This document shows positions 1 through 8,888 of a stretch of DNA of 34,478 bases, in pieces (the stretch's first letter is position 1; each line of letters begins with the position of its first letter). A program made the translations under genes and the position numbers. The DNA is taken from assembly GCA_014804425.1 (NCBI GenBank), contig JAAUZV010000001.1:127288-161765 (forward strand). The letters are read 5' to 3'. Under the pieces are notes generated by a model, which saw only the letters and a list, made by a program, of their open reading frames with translations, was not told where the DNA came from and made no database searches. This stretch comes from Lachnospiraceae bacterium. GTDB lineage: Bacteria; Bacillota; Clostridia; Lachnospirales; Lachnospiraceae.

Positions 1-1380
1 GCGGTCTCCGTGATCTCCAGTTCCAGTAACCCCTTCGGAATCCCGCTGCTCTCGATCAGATTCGAGAGAAATTCCACGCACTCGTTATCCTGTAAATGAA
101 TCCGCGACACATTCACGGAAACCGGACAGCGCGGCATTCCGGCATCTATACATCGCTTGATAAAGCGACATGCCTCCGCCCATATGTAATGATCCACCTC
201 TTTGATAAACCCGTTTTCTTCGATCACCGGAATGAACTGGTTCGGATAAATCATACCGCGTTCCGGATTCTGCCACCGGATCAACGCTTCCGCACCGATG
301 ATCTCATTTTTGGAAATGCTGTATTTCGGCTGCAAATACATGACAAACTGCCGTTCCGTGATGGCCGCCTGCATATTCTCCTCAATGAATTTTCTGTTAT
401 ACAGCATGTCCTTAAATTGCTCTTTATAAAAAAGAATGTTGCTCAAGACATTTCGTTTCGCCGCCTTACGCGCCATCGCCGCGCGGTCTTCCATCTGCCT
501 AAGCTCCATCTTCCGATCCTCTACCATGTAGACACCGTAGGACATCTGCAGCTTTACATTCTTAAAGTTGCTGAGCCGCGCATCCAGCGCACGGATAAAC
601 GCCAAAAGCTCCTCCTCTTGCTCATATTCTGTGACAACCATGAACACATCGCTTCTCAGATTAACAAAAAACTGTTCCGAATGGCAGCATTCACTCAGCT
701 GTTTGATGACGAAATCCAAAATCTCATCACCGAATTTTTCCCCGTATAAGTCGTTGACAATCTTAAACTTACGGATATCAAACTGGATAAAGCCGATATT
801 TTTGTCCGATGTATGAATCAGATTGTTGACATTTCTGCGAAACCGATTCCGCTTGCCCATCCGTTTCAACACGCCCTGCACTTCATCATCATGCGGAATA
901 TCCTCCGGCCGGATGCTGTTCTCCGTCTTATATTTCAAATATTCCGCAAGCATCTCCTCCAACAGCTCAATACTGATATTGATGGCCCTCGGACATTTTT
1001 TTAAGATCAGTCCTTCTTTTCGGATAGCCGCCAGCCCCTCCGGCTTGGAAATGTCCTTTCCTAAAATATCACGGCACAAAACATCACCGTCCATCTTCTG
1101 CGAAAAACGTTTGACAAACTCATCGGTCTTTTGGTTGCCGTAAATCTCCTGTTCCTTATCCTGTGCGTCATAAAAACCGAGCGCCATGCCAAGCACGAGC
1201 ATCGCCGCCGTAATGCAGCCGCAGGTTTCGCCCTGCCGCATGCCTCCCCCAAAGCATGTACTGATCTTAAATGCTGTTTTTAAGTCCATTCCCAAATCAT
1301 TCGCAAATGCCCCGAAAAGTGCCTGTGAACAATGATACCCCTGATGTAACAGCTCATTGGCTTTTTCCTTATGAGTCATA
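1..1380 (-). CDS. C_GCAxxG_C_C domain fused to degenerate GGDEF and EAL domains (3' end outside window)
   Basis: I translated this by hand from ATG at 1380; the frame stays open for 460 codons to the window edge. Residues about 1-115 match the C_GCAxxG_C_C redox-type family: CSQALFGAF near residue 17, then CFGGGMRQGETCGC, then a later CRDILG. Residues about 150-290 are GGDEF-like (FDIRKFKIVNDLYGEKFGDE, SYGVY), but the catalytic GGDEF motif is replaced by RSDVF, so diguanylate cyclase activity is unlikely. From about residue 330 an EAL domain begins with MYLQPKYS, AEALIRW, SVNVSR and LELEITET, keeping the residues expected of an active c-di-GMP phosphodiesterase as far as visible. It lies downstream of pilB and pilC, so a role in c-di-GMP control of type IV pili is a reasonable inference. 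AGAGAGG about 8 nt before the ATG is the likely ribosome binding site. Confidence 0.85.
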
Positions 1381-1395
1381 GAACAGCCTCTCTTT

Positions 1396-1403
1396 CCCCC
1401 CCC
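1396..1403 (-). repeat. G8 homopolymer in the leader of the EAL gene
   Basis: Eight consecutive Cs on the plus strand read as G8 in the leader, 16-23 nt before the ATG at 1380. It lies just upstream of the AGAGAGG ribosome binding site. Tract-length change could alter spacing or expression, but nothing here shows that it does. Confidence 0.5.
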
Positions 1404-1445
1404 ATAAATCCCGCTTTATCTGATTAAATTTTCTTAACCCCTGAA

Positions 1446-1466
1446 GAATTCGCCTTTAGCGAATTC
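1446..1466. other. Palindromic hairpin between pilC and the EAL gene
   Basis: GAATTCGC and GCGAATTC flank a 5-nt CTTTA loop. No T-run follows on either side, so it is not a standard intrinsic terminator. It could be an RNA processing or pausing element, with function unknown. Confidence 0.5.
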
Positions 1467-1471
1467 TCCGA

Positions 1472-1500
1472 AAGATTGGCGCATACTCGCCAATCTTTTT
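1472..1500 (+). terminator. Intrinsic-terminator-like hairpin, best on the plus strand
   Basis: Arms AAGATTGGCG (1472-1481) and CGCCAATCTT (1488-1497) are followed by Ts on the plus strand. On the minus strand the hairpin starts directly after the pilC stop codon but is followed by TCGGAG rather than Us. It may therefore stop antisense transcription or only weakly terminate pilC. The core stem GATTGGCG/CGCCAATC recurs at 32002-32023. Confidence 0.55.
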
Positions 1501-2708
1501 TATCCGATCGAATCGTAAAGATCCATCATCGGCGACATGACCGCATATACCATGACACCTACAATGAGTGCCATTACAATGATGATCATCGGCTCCATGG
1601 CCGCCATGAGGGACTGTACCGCCATCTCCACTTCCTCATCATAATAGTCGGCAATCTTCTCTAACATTTCTTCCGTGTTACCGGATTCTTCACCAATCCT
1701 CGTCATATGGTACACCATGGGAGGAAACAATCCGCAGGTCTCAAGCGGCTGGGAAAGCGGCACACCGAGTGTGATCTGGTCTTTCACATCGATCAGCGCT
1801 TCTTTATACCAAATATTCTGCATCGTGTTCGACACGATGCCGACCGCTTCCGGCAACGGAACGCCCGCCGCCATCAGCGTACTTAACGTACGCGCCATCA
1901 TGGAGGAAGCCTCCTTTTGCTTTAAGTTCTTCATTGCCGGGATGAGCAAGGCCAGCTTGCCAAACACATGCTTGCCGGAATTTGTCTTTGCATACATTTT
2001 GATCGCCACGACCACACCGATCACAACTGCAGCGACCAGATACCAGTTTGCCTGTAGGAAATTGCTCGCCGACACCATCAGCTTCGTGACCGCCGGCAGC
2101 TCTGCTCCCAACTCGGTAAACATACCCATATAAGAGGGAATGACAACGATCAGCATAACGACCATAACGGCAATCGCTACAATGATCAATACTACCGGAT
2201 AGATCATCGCTTTTTTGATCAGCGCCTTGGTCTTTGCCGCTTTCTCAAAATGCGACGCCATACGCTCCATCGCCACATCAAGGGAACCGGACGCCTCGCC
2301 CGCCTGTGTCATGCTGACGAGCAGATTCGGAAACACCTTCGGATGCTTTGCAAACGCCTCCGCAAGCGGTTCACCCTTTTCCACATCTACGCGAACGGCA
2401 ATCGTTGCCTGTTGGAGTTTCTTATTCTCCGTCTGCTCACCGAGCATCCTAAGCGCATCAATAATGGTAACGCCCGCTCTCGTCATACTGACAAACTGAC
2501 GGCAGAACACGCTCAAGTCTCTCGGTTTCGGAGCGCCTCCGATGTCAAGGCTGATGTCTTTTGTGAGCATACCCTGCTTGGTCAGGGAAACAACCATCAT
2601 GCCCCTGTTCTTGATCTCGGCAAGCGCCTTCGCCTCGTTATCCGCCTCAATGCTTCCCTTAACTTCTTTTCCCGCCTTGTTGACCGCTACATAGCCAAAG
2701 CTTTCCAT
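1500..2708 (-). CDS. pilC: Type IV pilus inner-membrane platform protein PilC
   Basis: This 402-residue protein has two T2SSF (GspF/PilC) repeats, each ending in long hydrophobic segments: VVLIIVAIAVMVVMLIVV near residue 172, a middle segment near 222, and IIIVMALIVGVMVYAVM near the C-terminus. It begins with the SFGYVAVNKAGKEVKG segment typical of PilC. In type IV pili this polytopic protein couples the PilB motor to pilin polymerisation. Length is normal for PilC. The start is supported by AGGGGAG about 6 nt upstream of the ATG. It follows pilB by 120 nt without a convincing terminator, so both are probably cotranscribed. Confidence 0.93.
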   Translation of the reverse strand: MESFGYVAVNKAGKEVKGSIEADNEAKALAEIKNRGMMVVSLTKQGMLTKDISLDIGGAPKPRDLSVFCRQFVSMTRAGVTIIDALRMLGEQTENKKLQQATIAVRVDVEKGEPLAEAFAKHPKVFPNLLVSMTQAGEASGSLDVAMERMASHFEKAAKTKALIKKAMIYPVVLIIVAIAVMVVMLIVVIPSYMGMFTELGAELPAVTKLMVSASNFLQANWYLVAAVVIGVVVAIKMYAKTNSGKHVFGKLALLIPAMKNLKQKEASSMMARTLSTLMAAGVPLPEAVGIVSNTMQNIWYKEALIDVKDQITLGVPLSQPLETCGLFPPMVYHMTRIGEESGNTEEMLEKIADYYDEEVEMAVQSLMAAMEPMIIIVMALIVGVMVYAVMSPMMDLYDSIG

Positions 2709-2828
2709 ATTGTACTCCCCTGTTCTTTTCTCGTTTCTGCAACTACCCTCTTAAACAAACTGCCATAGGCATTTCTTTTCTTATCGAAAATCGTTCAATC
2801 CCATACGTTACGCGTCAGTGAACTCTTT

Positions 2829-4526
2829 TTACAGATCAAACGATACCCTCATCATCTCATGGTAGGAAGTGATTCCATCGACCACATACTCCGACGCACT
2901 CATATGGAGGGTATGCATTCCCTCCTTCAACGCCTGCTCTTTAATCTCCTCCGCGCCGGCGCCTTTCACAATGATCGATTTGAGCGTCTGGGACATTTCC
3001 AAAATCTCATAGACACCGATCCGTCCCTTATATCCGGTCTGGTCACACTTCGGACACCCACACGGCTCATAGATCGTGAGCGGTTGTTCCCCGGAAACTC
3101 CAAGCTGCTCCTTTTCCTCCTCCGTCGCCTCATGCGGTTTCTTGCATTCTGGACAGAGCCGTCTGACAAGACGCTGCGCAATGATACCGACCACGGAATC
3201 CGCGATCAGATACGACTCGATTCCCATATCGATCAGACGCGTCACGGTGCCCGCCGCCGAGTTGGTATGCAGGGTACTGACGACCAAGTGTCCCGTGATG
3301 GATGCCTGCACCGCAATGCTCGCCGTCTCTGTGTCTCGGATCTCACCGATCATGATGATATCCGGATCCTGACGCAGAATGGAACGCAATGCCGAGGCGA
3401 AGGTCAAATTCGCTTTATTGTTGACCTGCACCTGATTAATGCCGTTGATATTGGCCTCGACCGGATCCTCAACGGTGATGATATTCACGTCCTCCGTATT
3501 CAGCTCGCTGAGCGCCGTATACAGCGTCGTTGACTTTCCGCTTCCGGTCGGTCCGGTTACAAGGATGATACCGTGCGGATTGCGCATGATGTGATCAAAC
3601 TGCTGTAATTCGCCATCCTTTAATCCGAGCTGGCTTTTATGTCTCGAGAGCGCCGTCTTACTCGTCAAACGCATAACGACTTTCTCGCCGTATACCGTCG
3701 GCAGGATCGACACACGAATGTCGTACTCCATCCTGTCCACGATGGAAGTGATACGTCCGTCCTGCGGTTTGCGCTTCTCCGAAATATCCATACCGCCGAC
3801 GATCTTGATACGCGCGATCAGCGCCGGAAGGATCGCGGTGGAATATGTCGCCCTCTCATAGAGCGCACCGTCGATACGGTATCGGATGCGCACCTTGCGT
3901 TCCAGCGCCTCGATATGGATATCGGATGCACGCTGGCGCACTGCCTTCTCGATCATTTCATTAACTAAAACGACAATGGGGGAATTGTTAATATCTTCGT
4001 TTAACAGTTCTTCCTCCACATCGGTTTCTTTCTGCTCACGCTCCTTTACATACTGCTCCAGCGCTTCATCCGCATCGCTGCCGCCGTAAAGACGGTCAAG
4101 CGCGACCATGATGCTCTGCTGTGTTGCGATCGCAGGCTCGACCTGATAGTTCGTGATAATGGAAATATCGTCCATCGCGGAGAAATCCATCGGGTCCGCC
4201 ATTGCCACGAGCAGTACGTTCATATTTCCCGGATCAATCGCATAAGGGATCATTTTCTTGCTTCGCAGCATATGCTGGGGAACCAGGTTTAGGACTTCTT
4301 CCGGAATCGAGATGCTTTGAATATCCACCATCTCCATGCCGAGCTGCTCTGCGAGCAGCGTCGCCAGCGTATCATCACTGACGATTCCTTCCTCGACGAG
4401 CGTTTCTCCGAGCTTTCTCCCGCTCTTTTTCTGTAATTCCAATCCTCTCTGCAAGTCTTCCGGTGTAATGACACCGGCTTCAACAAGCATATCACCGATT
4501 CGTATCTTTTTTCTTAACCCTGCCAT
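2829..4526 (-). CDS. pilB: Type IV pilus assembly ATPase PilB (GspE family)
   Basis: This 565-residue hexameric secretion ATPase powers pilus extension at the cytoplasmic face. The N-terminal third is an MshEN/GspE-N domain (IGDMLVEAGVITPEDLQ; second half around residues 60-145), a domain that binds c-di-GMP in some relatives. The motor core has Walker A GPTGSGKST at residues 325-333, an Asp box (ITVEDPVE), Walker B (DIIMIGEIRD) and a His box (GHLVVSTLHTN). A zinc-binding tetracysteine insert (CPEC near residue 455, then CGCPKC) is typical of PilB and absent from PilT. The adjacent pilC, and pilT elsewhere in the window, indicate true type IV pili rather than only a ComG pseudopilus. Confidence 0.95.
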   Translation of the reverse strand: MAGLRKKIRIGDMLVEAGVITPEDLQRGLELQKKSGRKLGETLVEEGIVSDDTLATLLAEQLGMEMVDIQSISIPEEVLNLVPQHMLRSKKMIPYAIDPGNMNVLLVAMADPMDFSAMDDISIITNYQVEPAIATQQSIMVALDRLYGGSDADEALEQYVKEREQKETDVEEELLNEDINNSPIVVLVNEMIEKAVRQRASDIHIEALERKVRIRYRIDGALYERATYSTAILPALIARIKIVGGMDISEKRKPQDGRITSIVDRMEYDIRVSILPTVYGEKVVMRLTSKTALSRHKSQLGLKDGELQQFDHIMRNPHGIILVTGPTGSGKSTTLYTALSELNTEDVNIITVEDPVEANINGINQVQVNNKANLTFASALRSILRQDPDIIMIGEIRDTETASIAVQASITGHLVVSTLHTNSAAGTVTRLIDMGIESYLIADSVVGIIAQRLVRRLCPECKKPHEATEEEKEQLGVSGEQPLTIYEPCGCPKCDQTGYKGRIGVYEILEMSQTLKSIIVKGAGAEEIKEQALKEGMHTLHMSASEYVVDGITSYHEMMRVSFDL

Positions 4527-4573
4527 AGTCAGCCCTGCTTTATGTATAGATTTTATTTCAAAAACTACCTTTT

Positions 4574-4602
4574 ATTGTAACACATCATTCCTATTTTTTC
4601 CA
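4574..4602 (-). promoter_or_regulatory. Predicted sigma-A promoter of pilB
   Basis: Read on the minus strand: -35 TGGAAA (4597-4602), a 17-nt spacer and -10 TACAAT (4574-4579) with an upstream TG (extended -10). It lies about 50 nt before the pilB start. Confidence 0.55.
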
Positions 4603-4637
4603 TGCAGATTCACAATTTTATGCCTCACGTTCTTACA

Positions 4638-5432
4638 TCAGTGAAATCCGCCCTGCCGGCTCTCCTTTAACTCTCTGATCTCATCGAACACCACGTCGTT
4701 TAACACGCGGATATAGGTGCCTTTCATCCCCGATGAGCGGGACTCGATCACGCCCGCGCTCTCGAACTTCCGCAGCGCATTGACGATGACGGAACGTGTG
4801 ATGCCGACACGGTCCGCGATCTTGCTCGCAACCAGAATTCCCTCCATGCCGCCCAGCTCATCAAAAATATGAACGACCGCCTCCTGCTCAGACGTCGAAA
4901 GTGTATTGATCGCCGAGCGCACGACCTGCGTCTTACGAACCTCCTCCGCATTCTCCTCATTGACGGAGCGCAGCATCTCCAATCCGACAACAGTCGTCCC
5001 GTATTCACATAAAATAATATCGTCAATATCGTACGCGCCATCGCTTTTATACAAAAACAACGTGCCCAGACGTTCTCCCGCGATCTCAATCGGCGTGATG
5101 ATACCCTGAAAACGCGTCGTATCAATCCCTTCAAAACCAAGCGTCTCCAGATTGACATTTTCTTTTGTCGAAAGCACGGAAAGCATTCTCTCATTCAAAA
5201 GCGTATCTATGAATCTGCCGACTTCCCCCACGATCAGCTCGGTAATGTTCTCAATCCCCGGATAGTTCCCGATGCCGAGTACCTTTCCTTTTCTGCTGAT
5301 CACAAGCACATTGGACTGCAGAATGTCTTGCATCACATTGCAAATATCGCTGAACACAACCTTGCTGGAATTATTGTTATGTAACAGCTTACCGATTTTT
5401 CTTGTTTTATCCAGCAATTGTACACTACTCAT
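4638..5432 (-). CDS. codY: GTP/branched-chain amino acid-responsive repressor CodY
   Basis: This 264-residue protein is collinear with CodY. It has an N-terminal GAF ligand-binding domain (LLDKTRKIGKLLHN at the start, QSNVLVISRKGKVLG near residue 37) and a C-terminal winged helix (ASKIADRVGITRSVIVNALRKFESAGVIESRS near residues 201-232). CodY binds GTP and branched-chain amino acids and represses nutrient-limitation genes, often including pili, competence and sporulation functions, many of which are in this window. The ATG is preceded by GAGGAGAG. Placement immediately after topA is common in Firmicutes. It is 111 nt from pilB, which has its own likely promoter. Confidence 0.97.
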   Translation of the reverse strand: MSSVQLLDKTRKIGKLLHNNNSSKVVFSDICNVMQDILQSNVLVISRKGKVLGIGNYPGIENITELIVGEVGRFIDTLLNERMLSVLSTKENVNLETLGFEGIDTTRFQGIITPIEIAGERLGTLFLYKSDGAYDIDDIILCEYGTTVVGLEMLRSVNEENAEEVRKTQVVRSAINTLSTSEQEAVVHIFDELGGMEGILVASKIADRVGITRSVIVNALRKFESAGVIESRSSGMKGTYIRVLNDVVFDEIRELKESRQGGFH

Positions 5433-5487
5433 GGGACTCTCCTCATCTTTTGCAGCGCTTCACGTGAACACTTTTGAAATTATCAGA

Positions 5488-5526
5488 CAAAAAAGCCTTA
5501 TGCATAACAATTGTAGCATAAGGCTT
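5488..5526 (-). terminator. Terminator of topA
   Basis: An 11-bp stem (AAGCCTTATGC 5493-5503 with GCATAAGGCTT 5516-5526) with a 12-nt loop is followed on the minus strand by a T-run. It sits 12 nt after the topA stop codon and separates topA from codY. Confidence 0.85.
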
Positions 5527-5538
5527 ATTATTTGTCCA

Positions 5539-7539
5539 CTATTTAGAGATTTTTGCTTCTTCCGGCGTCTCCGGTTTTTGCCATGACATAAAATCACAGT
5601 CGGGATAGCCCAGACAGCCGTAATACTTTCTTCCTTTGCGCGTGCGCTTGATCGCAAGATCTTTACCGCACTTCGGACAGGGAACGCCGATTTTTTCAAA
5701 ATAGGGCTTCGTGTTGCGGCACTCCGGGAAGCCCGGACATGCGAGAAATTTGCCGTGCGGTCCGTACTTAATGACCATTCTTCTTCCGCACAGCTCACAG
5801 TCCTCATCCGCCTCCTCATCAGCGATCTCCACCTCGGAAAGCTCCTGCTCCGCCTGCTTTACTGCATCGTCCAGATCGGGATAGAAATTGGATACGACAG
5901 TCTTCCAGTTGACGTTTCCCTCCTCAATACCGTCCAAAAGCATTTCCATATTGGCAGTAAAGTTCACATCCACGATTGTCGGGAACGCGTCCTTCATCAT
6001 ATTGTTGACGACCTCGCCAAGCTCCGTCACATACAGATTTTTATTTTCTTTTACGATATAACGGCGCGCAAGGATCGTCGTGATCGTCGGCGCATAGGTA
6101 CTCGGTCTTCCGATGCCAAGCTCCTCTAACGCCCGCACAAGCGTGGCCTCCGTGTAATGTGCCGGCGGCTGCGTAAAGTGCTGCTTCTCATCAAACTGTA
6201 CGAATGACAGCTGCGAGTTTTTATCCAGACTTTTCATCATGGTGTTGCTTTCTTCTTTTTCCTCATCCTCCTGCACATACACGCTTAGGAAACCGTCAAA
6301 AACAAGTTTCGATGCCGAGACATTAAAACGGTAATCGCCCGCGGCGATCCGTACGGATGTGGTCTCATAGCGCGCAGCTGCCATGCGGCTTGCGACAAAC
6401 CGCTTCCAAATAAGCTGATAAAGCCGGAACAGATCTCTCGGAAGAGAATCTTTTAGCGCGATCGGCGTGCGCGTCAGATCTGTCGGGCGGATCGCTTCAT
6501 GCGCGTCCTGTATCTTTTTATCGCTCTGCTTCTCCTTGTTATCCTCTTTCCGGTTATATTCCCTTCCGTACTGTTCTTCAATATAGTCGCGCGCCGTACG
6601 CTCCGCTTCCTCCGACACACGCGTGGAATCGGTACGCAGATAGGTGATGAGTCCGACCGTGCCCGCGCCCTTAATGTCAACGCCCTCATAAAGCTGCTGT
6701 GCCAGGCGCATTGTTTTTGCTGTTGAAAAATTGAGCACCTTGCTCGCTTCCTGCTGGAGTGTGGACGTTGTAAACGGCAGGGGCTGCTTCCTTACACGCT
6801 CTCCTTTTTTCACTTCATCCACTTTATATTCCGCTCCCGAGAGCGCTTTGGTGATCGCCTGCATTTCCTCAGCGGAATGGATGTCGATCTTTCCGTTTTT
6901 ATCTCCGTAAAATTTAGCGATGAGCTGTCTTCTTTCCCCCGCTACGGCAAGAAAAGCGTCCAACGACCAGTATTCCTCCGGAACAAACGCGTTGATCTCC
7001 TCCTCACGGTCGCTGATGATACGCAGCGCGACAGACTGTACGCGTCCCGCGCTCAAGCCCCGCTTCACCTTGGCCCAGAGCAGCGGAGAAATGCGGTAGC
7101 CCACCATCCGGTCAAGACAACGGCGCGCCTGCTGCGCATCCACCAAATCCAGATCGATCTCCCTCGGGTGCTTAAACGATTCTTTGACCGCATTTTTCGT
7201 GATCTCGTTAAAGGTAATGCGGTACACCTTTTTATTTTCCAATTTGAGCGCAGCGATCAGATGCCATGAAATTGCTTCCCCCTCACGATCCGGGTCGGTT
7301 GCGAGATAGATCTTATCCGCTTTCTTGACCTCTTTTCTCAAGTTCGCAAGAATATCGCCCTTTCCTCTGATGGTAATGTACTGCGGTTCATAGTCGTTGT
7401 CCACATCCACGCCGAGTCTGCTTTTCGGAAGATCCCTGACATGTCCGTTGCTCGCCATGACCTCATAATTGGTTCCGAGAAATTTTTTGATGGTCTTCAC
7501 CTTTGCGGGTGACTCCACGATTACCAGATTTTTTGCCAT
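5539..7539 (-). CDS. topA: DNA topoisomerase I (type IA)
   Basis: This 666-residue enzyme relaxes negative supercoils. The Toprim domain starts at LVIVESPAKVKTIKKFLG and carries the acidic DPDREGE cluster at about residues 82-88. The catalytic tyrosine is Tyr300 in GLITYLRTDST. Two C-terminal C4 zinc ribbons follow (CELCG...CPGFPEC and CPKCG...CLGYPDC). I place the start at the ATG at 7539 rather than six codons upstream, because AGGGGAAAA lies at the right distance and homologues begin MAKNLVIVES. It follows dprA, a common Firmicute order, and has its own strong predicted promoter. Confidence 0.97.
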   Translation of the reverse strand: MAKNLVIVESPAKVKTIKKFLGTNYEVMASNGHVRDLPKSRLGVDVDNDYEPQYITIRGKGDILANLRKEVKKADKIYLATDPDREGEAISWHLIAALKLENKKVYRITFNEITKNAVKESFKHPREIDLDLVDAQQARRCLDRMVGYRISPLLWAKVKRGLSAGRVQSVALRIISDREEEINAFVPEEYWSLDAFLAVAGERRQLIAKFYGDKNGKIDIHSAEEMQAITKALSGAEYKVDEVKKGERVRKQPLPFTTSTLQQEASKVLNFSTAKTMRLAQQLYEGVDIKGAGTVGLITYLRTDSTRVSEEAERTARDYIEEQYGREYNRKEDNKEKQSDKKIQDAHEAIRPTDLTRTPIALKDSLPRDLFRLYQLIWKRFVASRMAAARYETTSVRIAAGDYRFNVSASKLVFDGFLSVYVQEDEEKEESNTMMKSLDKNSQLSFVQFDEKQHFTQPPAHYTEATLVRALEELGIGRPSTYAPTITTILARRYIVKENKNLYVTELGEVVNNMMKDAFPTIVDVNFTANMEMLLDGIEEGNVNWKTVVSNFYPDLDDAVKQAEQELSEVEIADEEADEDCELCGRRMVIKYGPHGKFLACPGFPECRNTKPYFEKIGVPCPKCGKDLAIKRTRKGRKYYGCLGYPDCDFMSWQKPETPEEAKISK

Positions 7540-7627
7540 TTGTTTTCCCCTGTTCACTTTCCTTACGGCTTCCTCAACTTACCGGAAGCTTGTTGCCCCT
7601 CTACTAATATAAGAAGTAACGCGTACG

Positions 7628-7656
7628 ACTATACACCAAATTTTATGTTGTTTCAA
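7628..7656 (-). promoter_or_regulatory. Predicted sigma-A promoter of topA
   Basis: Minus strand: -35 TTGAAA (7651-7656), a 17-nt spacer and -10 TATAGT (7628-7633). Both boxes match consensus at 5 of 6 positions, in the dprA-topA spacer. Confidence 0.75.
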
Positions 7657-7690
7657 GGGAAAATTGAAAACTTTGAAAAAATTTTCTTAT

Positions 7691-8839
7691 TTAATCCTCT
7701 GCGTCGTCCCTGTAATATCTCCCCTGTCTGCACACGGCACGGCCGCTGATACAAAGGTGCATGAGCGCGGCAGATAACTCCCCCGGCGCAAGCGTGCTCC
7801 GGCTCATCAGCATATCAACCGTCTGCCCCTCCTCGGATAAAAGAGCATAAACCAAGCGCTCCGGTTCGCTGTCAAACATCCCCATGTTCTCACGCCCTGC
7901 TGCCCTGCCGCCTGCACGCAGATCCCCCCGTCCCCAAAGCCCCGATAATTCCTCCAAAAGCTGCTCCGGCGAAGTGGCGATCCCCGCGCCCTGCGCGATC
8001 AGACTGTTGCAGCCGCCGCTCAACGCGTCCGTCACTCTCCCCGGCAAGGCGTAGACCTCTTTTCCCTGCTCCAGCGCCGCATCCACCGTAATGAGTGTGC
8101 CGCTTTTTTTGCGCGCCTCTATCACGAGCAATACATCCGCCAGTCCGCTGATAATACGGTTTCTTCTCGGAAAAAGCCCCGCGCAGGGGGCTGTGCCGGG
8201 CGGATATTCCGACAGGATACCGCCCTGTGCCGGAATCCGTTCATAAATATCCTTGTTCTGTGCAGGGTAACAGACATCAACGCCGCACCCAAGCACGGCA
8301 AACGTCCTGCCGCCCGCCTCCATTGCCGCCTGATGGCTGATGCCGTCAATACCGAGCGCCATACCGCTGATGATCTGTACGCCCGCCTTTGCAAGCGCAT
8401 ATGCAAACTTGCGCGCCGTATACCGCCCATAGTCAGAGCAGAGCCGCGCCCCGACGATACTGACACTCGGCTTCGCCCCGTCGGGGATATCTCCTCTGAC
8501 ATAGAGCATATTCGGCGGTTCCGGAATGTCTCTCAACTGTTTCGGATATTCCCGATCCTCACAAAAAAGAACCCGGATACCCTGCGCGGTCATCTCCTCA
8601 TAAAGTCTGTGCGGGTCGTATCGAAAATCTGTCTGCCACTCCCGCAGTCTCCCCGCCTGTGCCGCCGTGAGCAATTTGCGCTCGGAAAGCTCCTTCACCT
8701 CCTTTTCCGGCAGCCGGTAGAGCCGCTCCGCGGTTCCGTATTCGGCAAGCAGGCGTTTCGCACTGACCGTCCCGATCGACGGAATACGGTCAAGCCAGCA
8801 TGCATAGATTGTTTTTGATTCTATGTTATGTAAACTCAT
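7691..8839 (-). CDS. dprA: DNA processing protein DprA (Smf)
   Basis: This 382-residue protein binds incoming single-stranded DNA and loads RecA during natural transformation. The Rossmann-like core has SIVGARLCSDYGRYTARKFA, ISGMALGIDGISHQAA, GGRTFAVLGCGVDVCYP, PRRNRIISGLADVLLVIEA and KSGTLITVDAALEQGKEVYALPG. An N-terminal SAM/HhH-like region (IPSIGTVSAKRLLAEYG) and a C-terminal winged helix flank it. I chose the ATG at 8839 because GGAGGGAAATT precedes it and the product begins MSLHNIESK; a longer frame starting upstream lacks such support. Codons 2-5 contain the only minus-strand copy of the GTTTACATAA repeat. It is 49 nt downstream of comM. Confidence 0.96.
   Translation of the reverse strand: MSLHNIESKTIYACWLDRIPSIGTVSAKRLLAEYGTAERLYRLPEKEVKELSERKLLTAAQAGRLREWQTDFRYDPHRLYEEMTAQGIRVLFCEDREYPKQLRDIPEPPNMLYVRGDIPDGAKPSVSIVGARLCSDYGRYTARKFAYALAKAGVQIISGMALGIDGISHQAAMEAGGRTFAVLGCGVDVCYPAQNKDIYERIPAQGGILSEYPPGTAPCAGLFPRRNRIISGLADVLLVIEARKKSGTLITVDAALEQGKEVYALPGRVTDALSGGCNSLIAQGAGIATSPEQLLEELSGLWGRGDLRAGGRAAGRENMGMFDSEPERLVYALLSEEGQTVDMLMSRSTLAPGELSAALMHLCISGRAVCRQGRYYRDDAED
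8826..8835 (-). repeat. GTTTACATAA repeat, copy 1
   Basis: Exact copy, the only one on the minus strand. It covers codons 2-5 of dprA, reading S-L-H-N directly after the start codon. Confidence 0.9.
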
Positions 8840-8888
8840 AATTTCCCTCCCTTTGTTCCGCAATGTTCGAATCTTTTGTTTTTTCAAT

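Noticed and set aside
5455..5472. parS-like palindrome TTCACGTGAA between codY and topA
   Set aside because: The 10-bp core matches the ParB site but the three flanking bases on each side mostly do not (about 11 of 16), so it is probably fortuitous.
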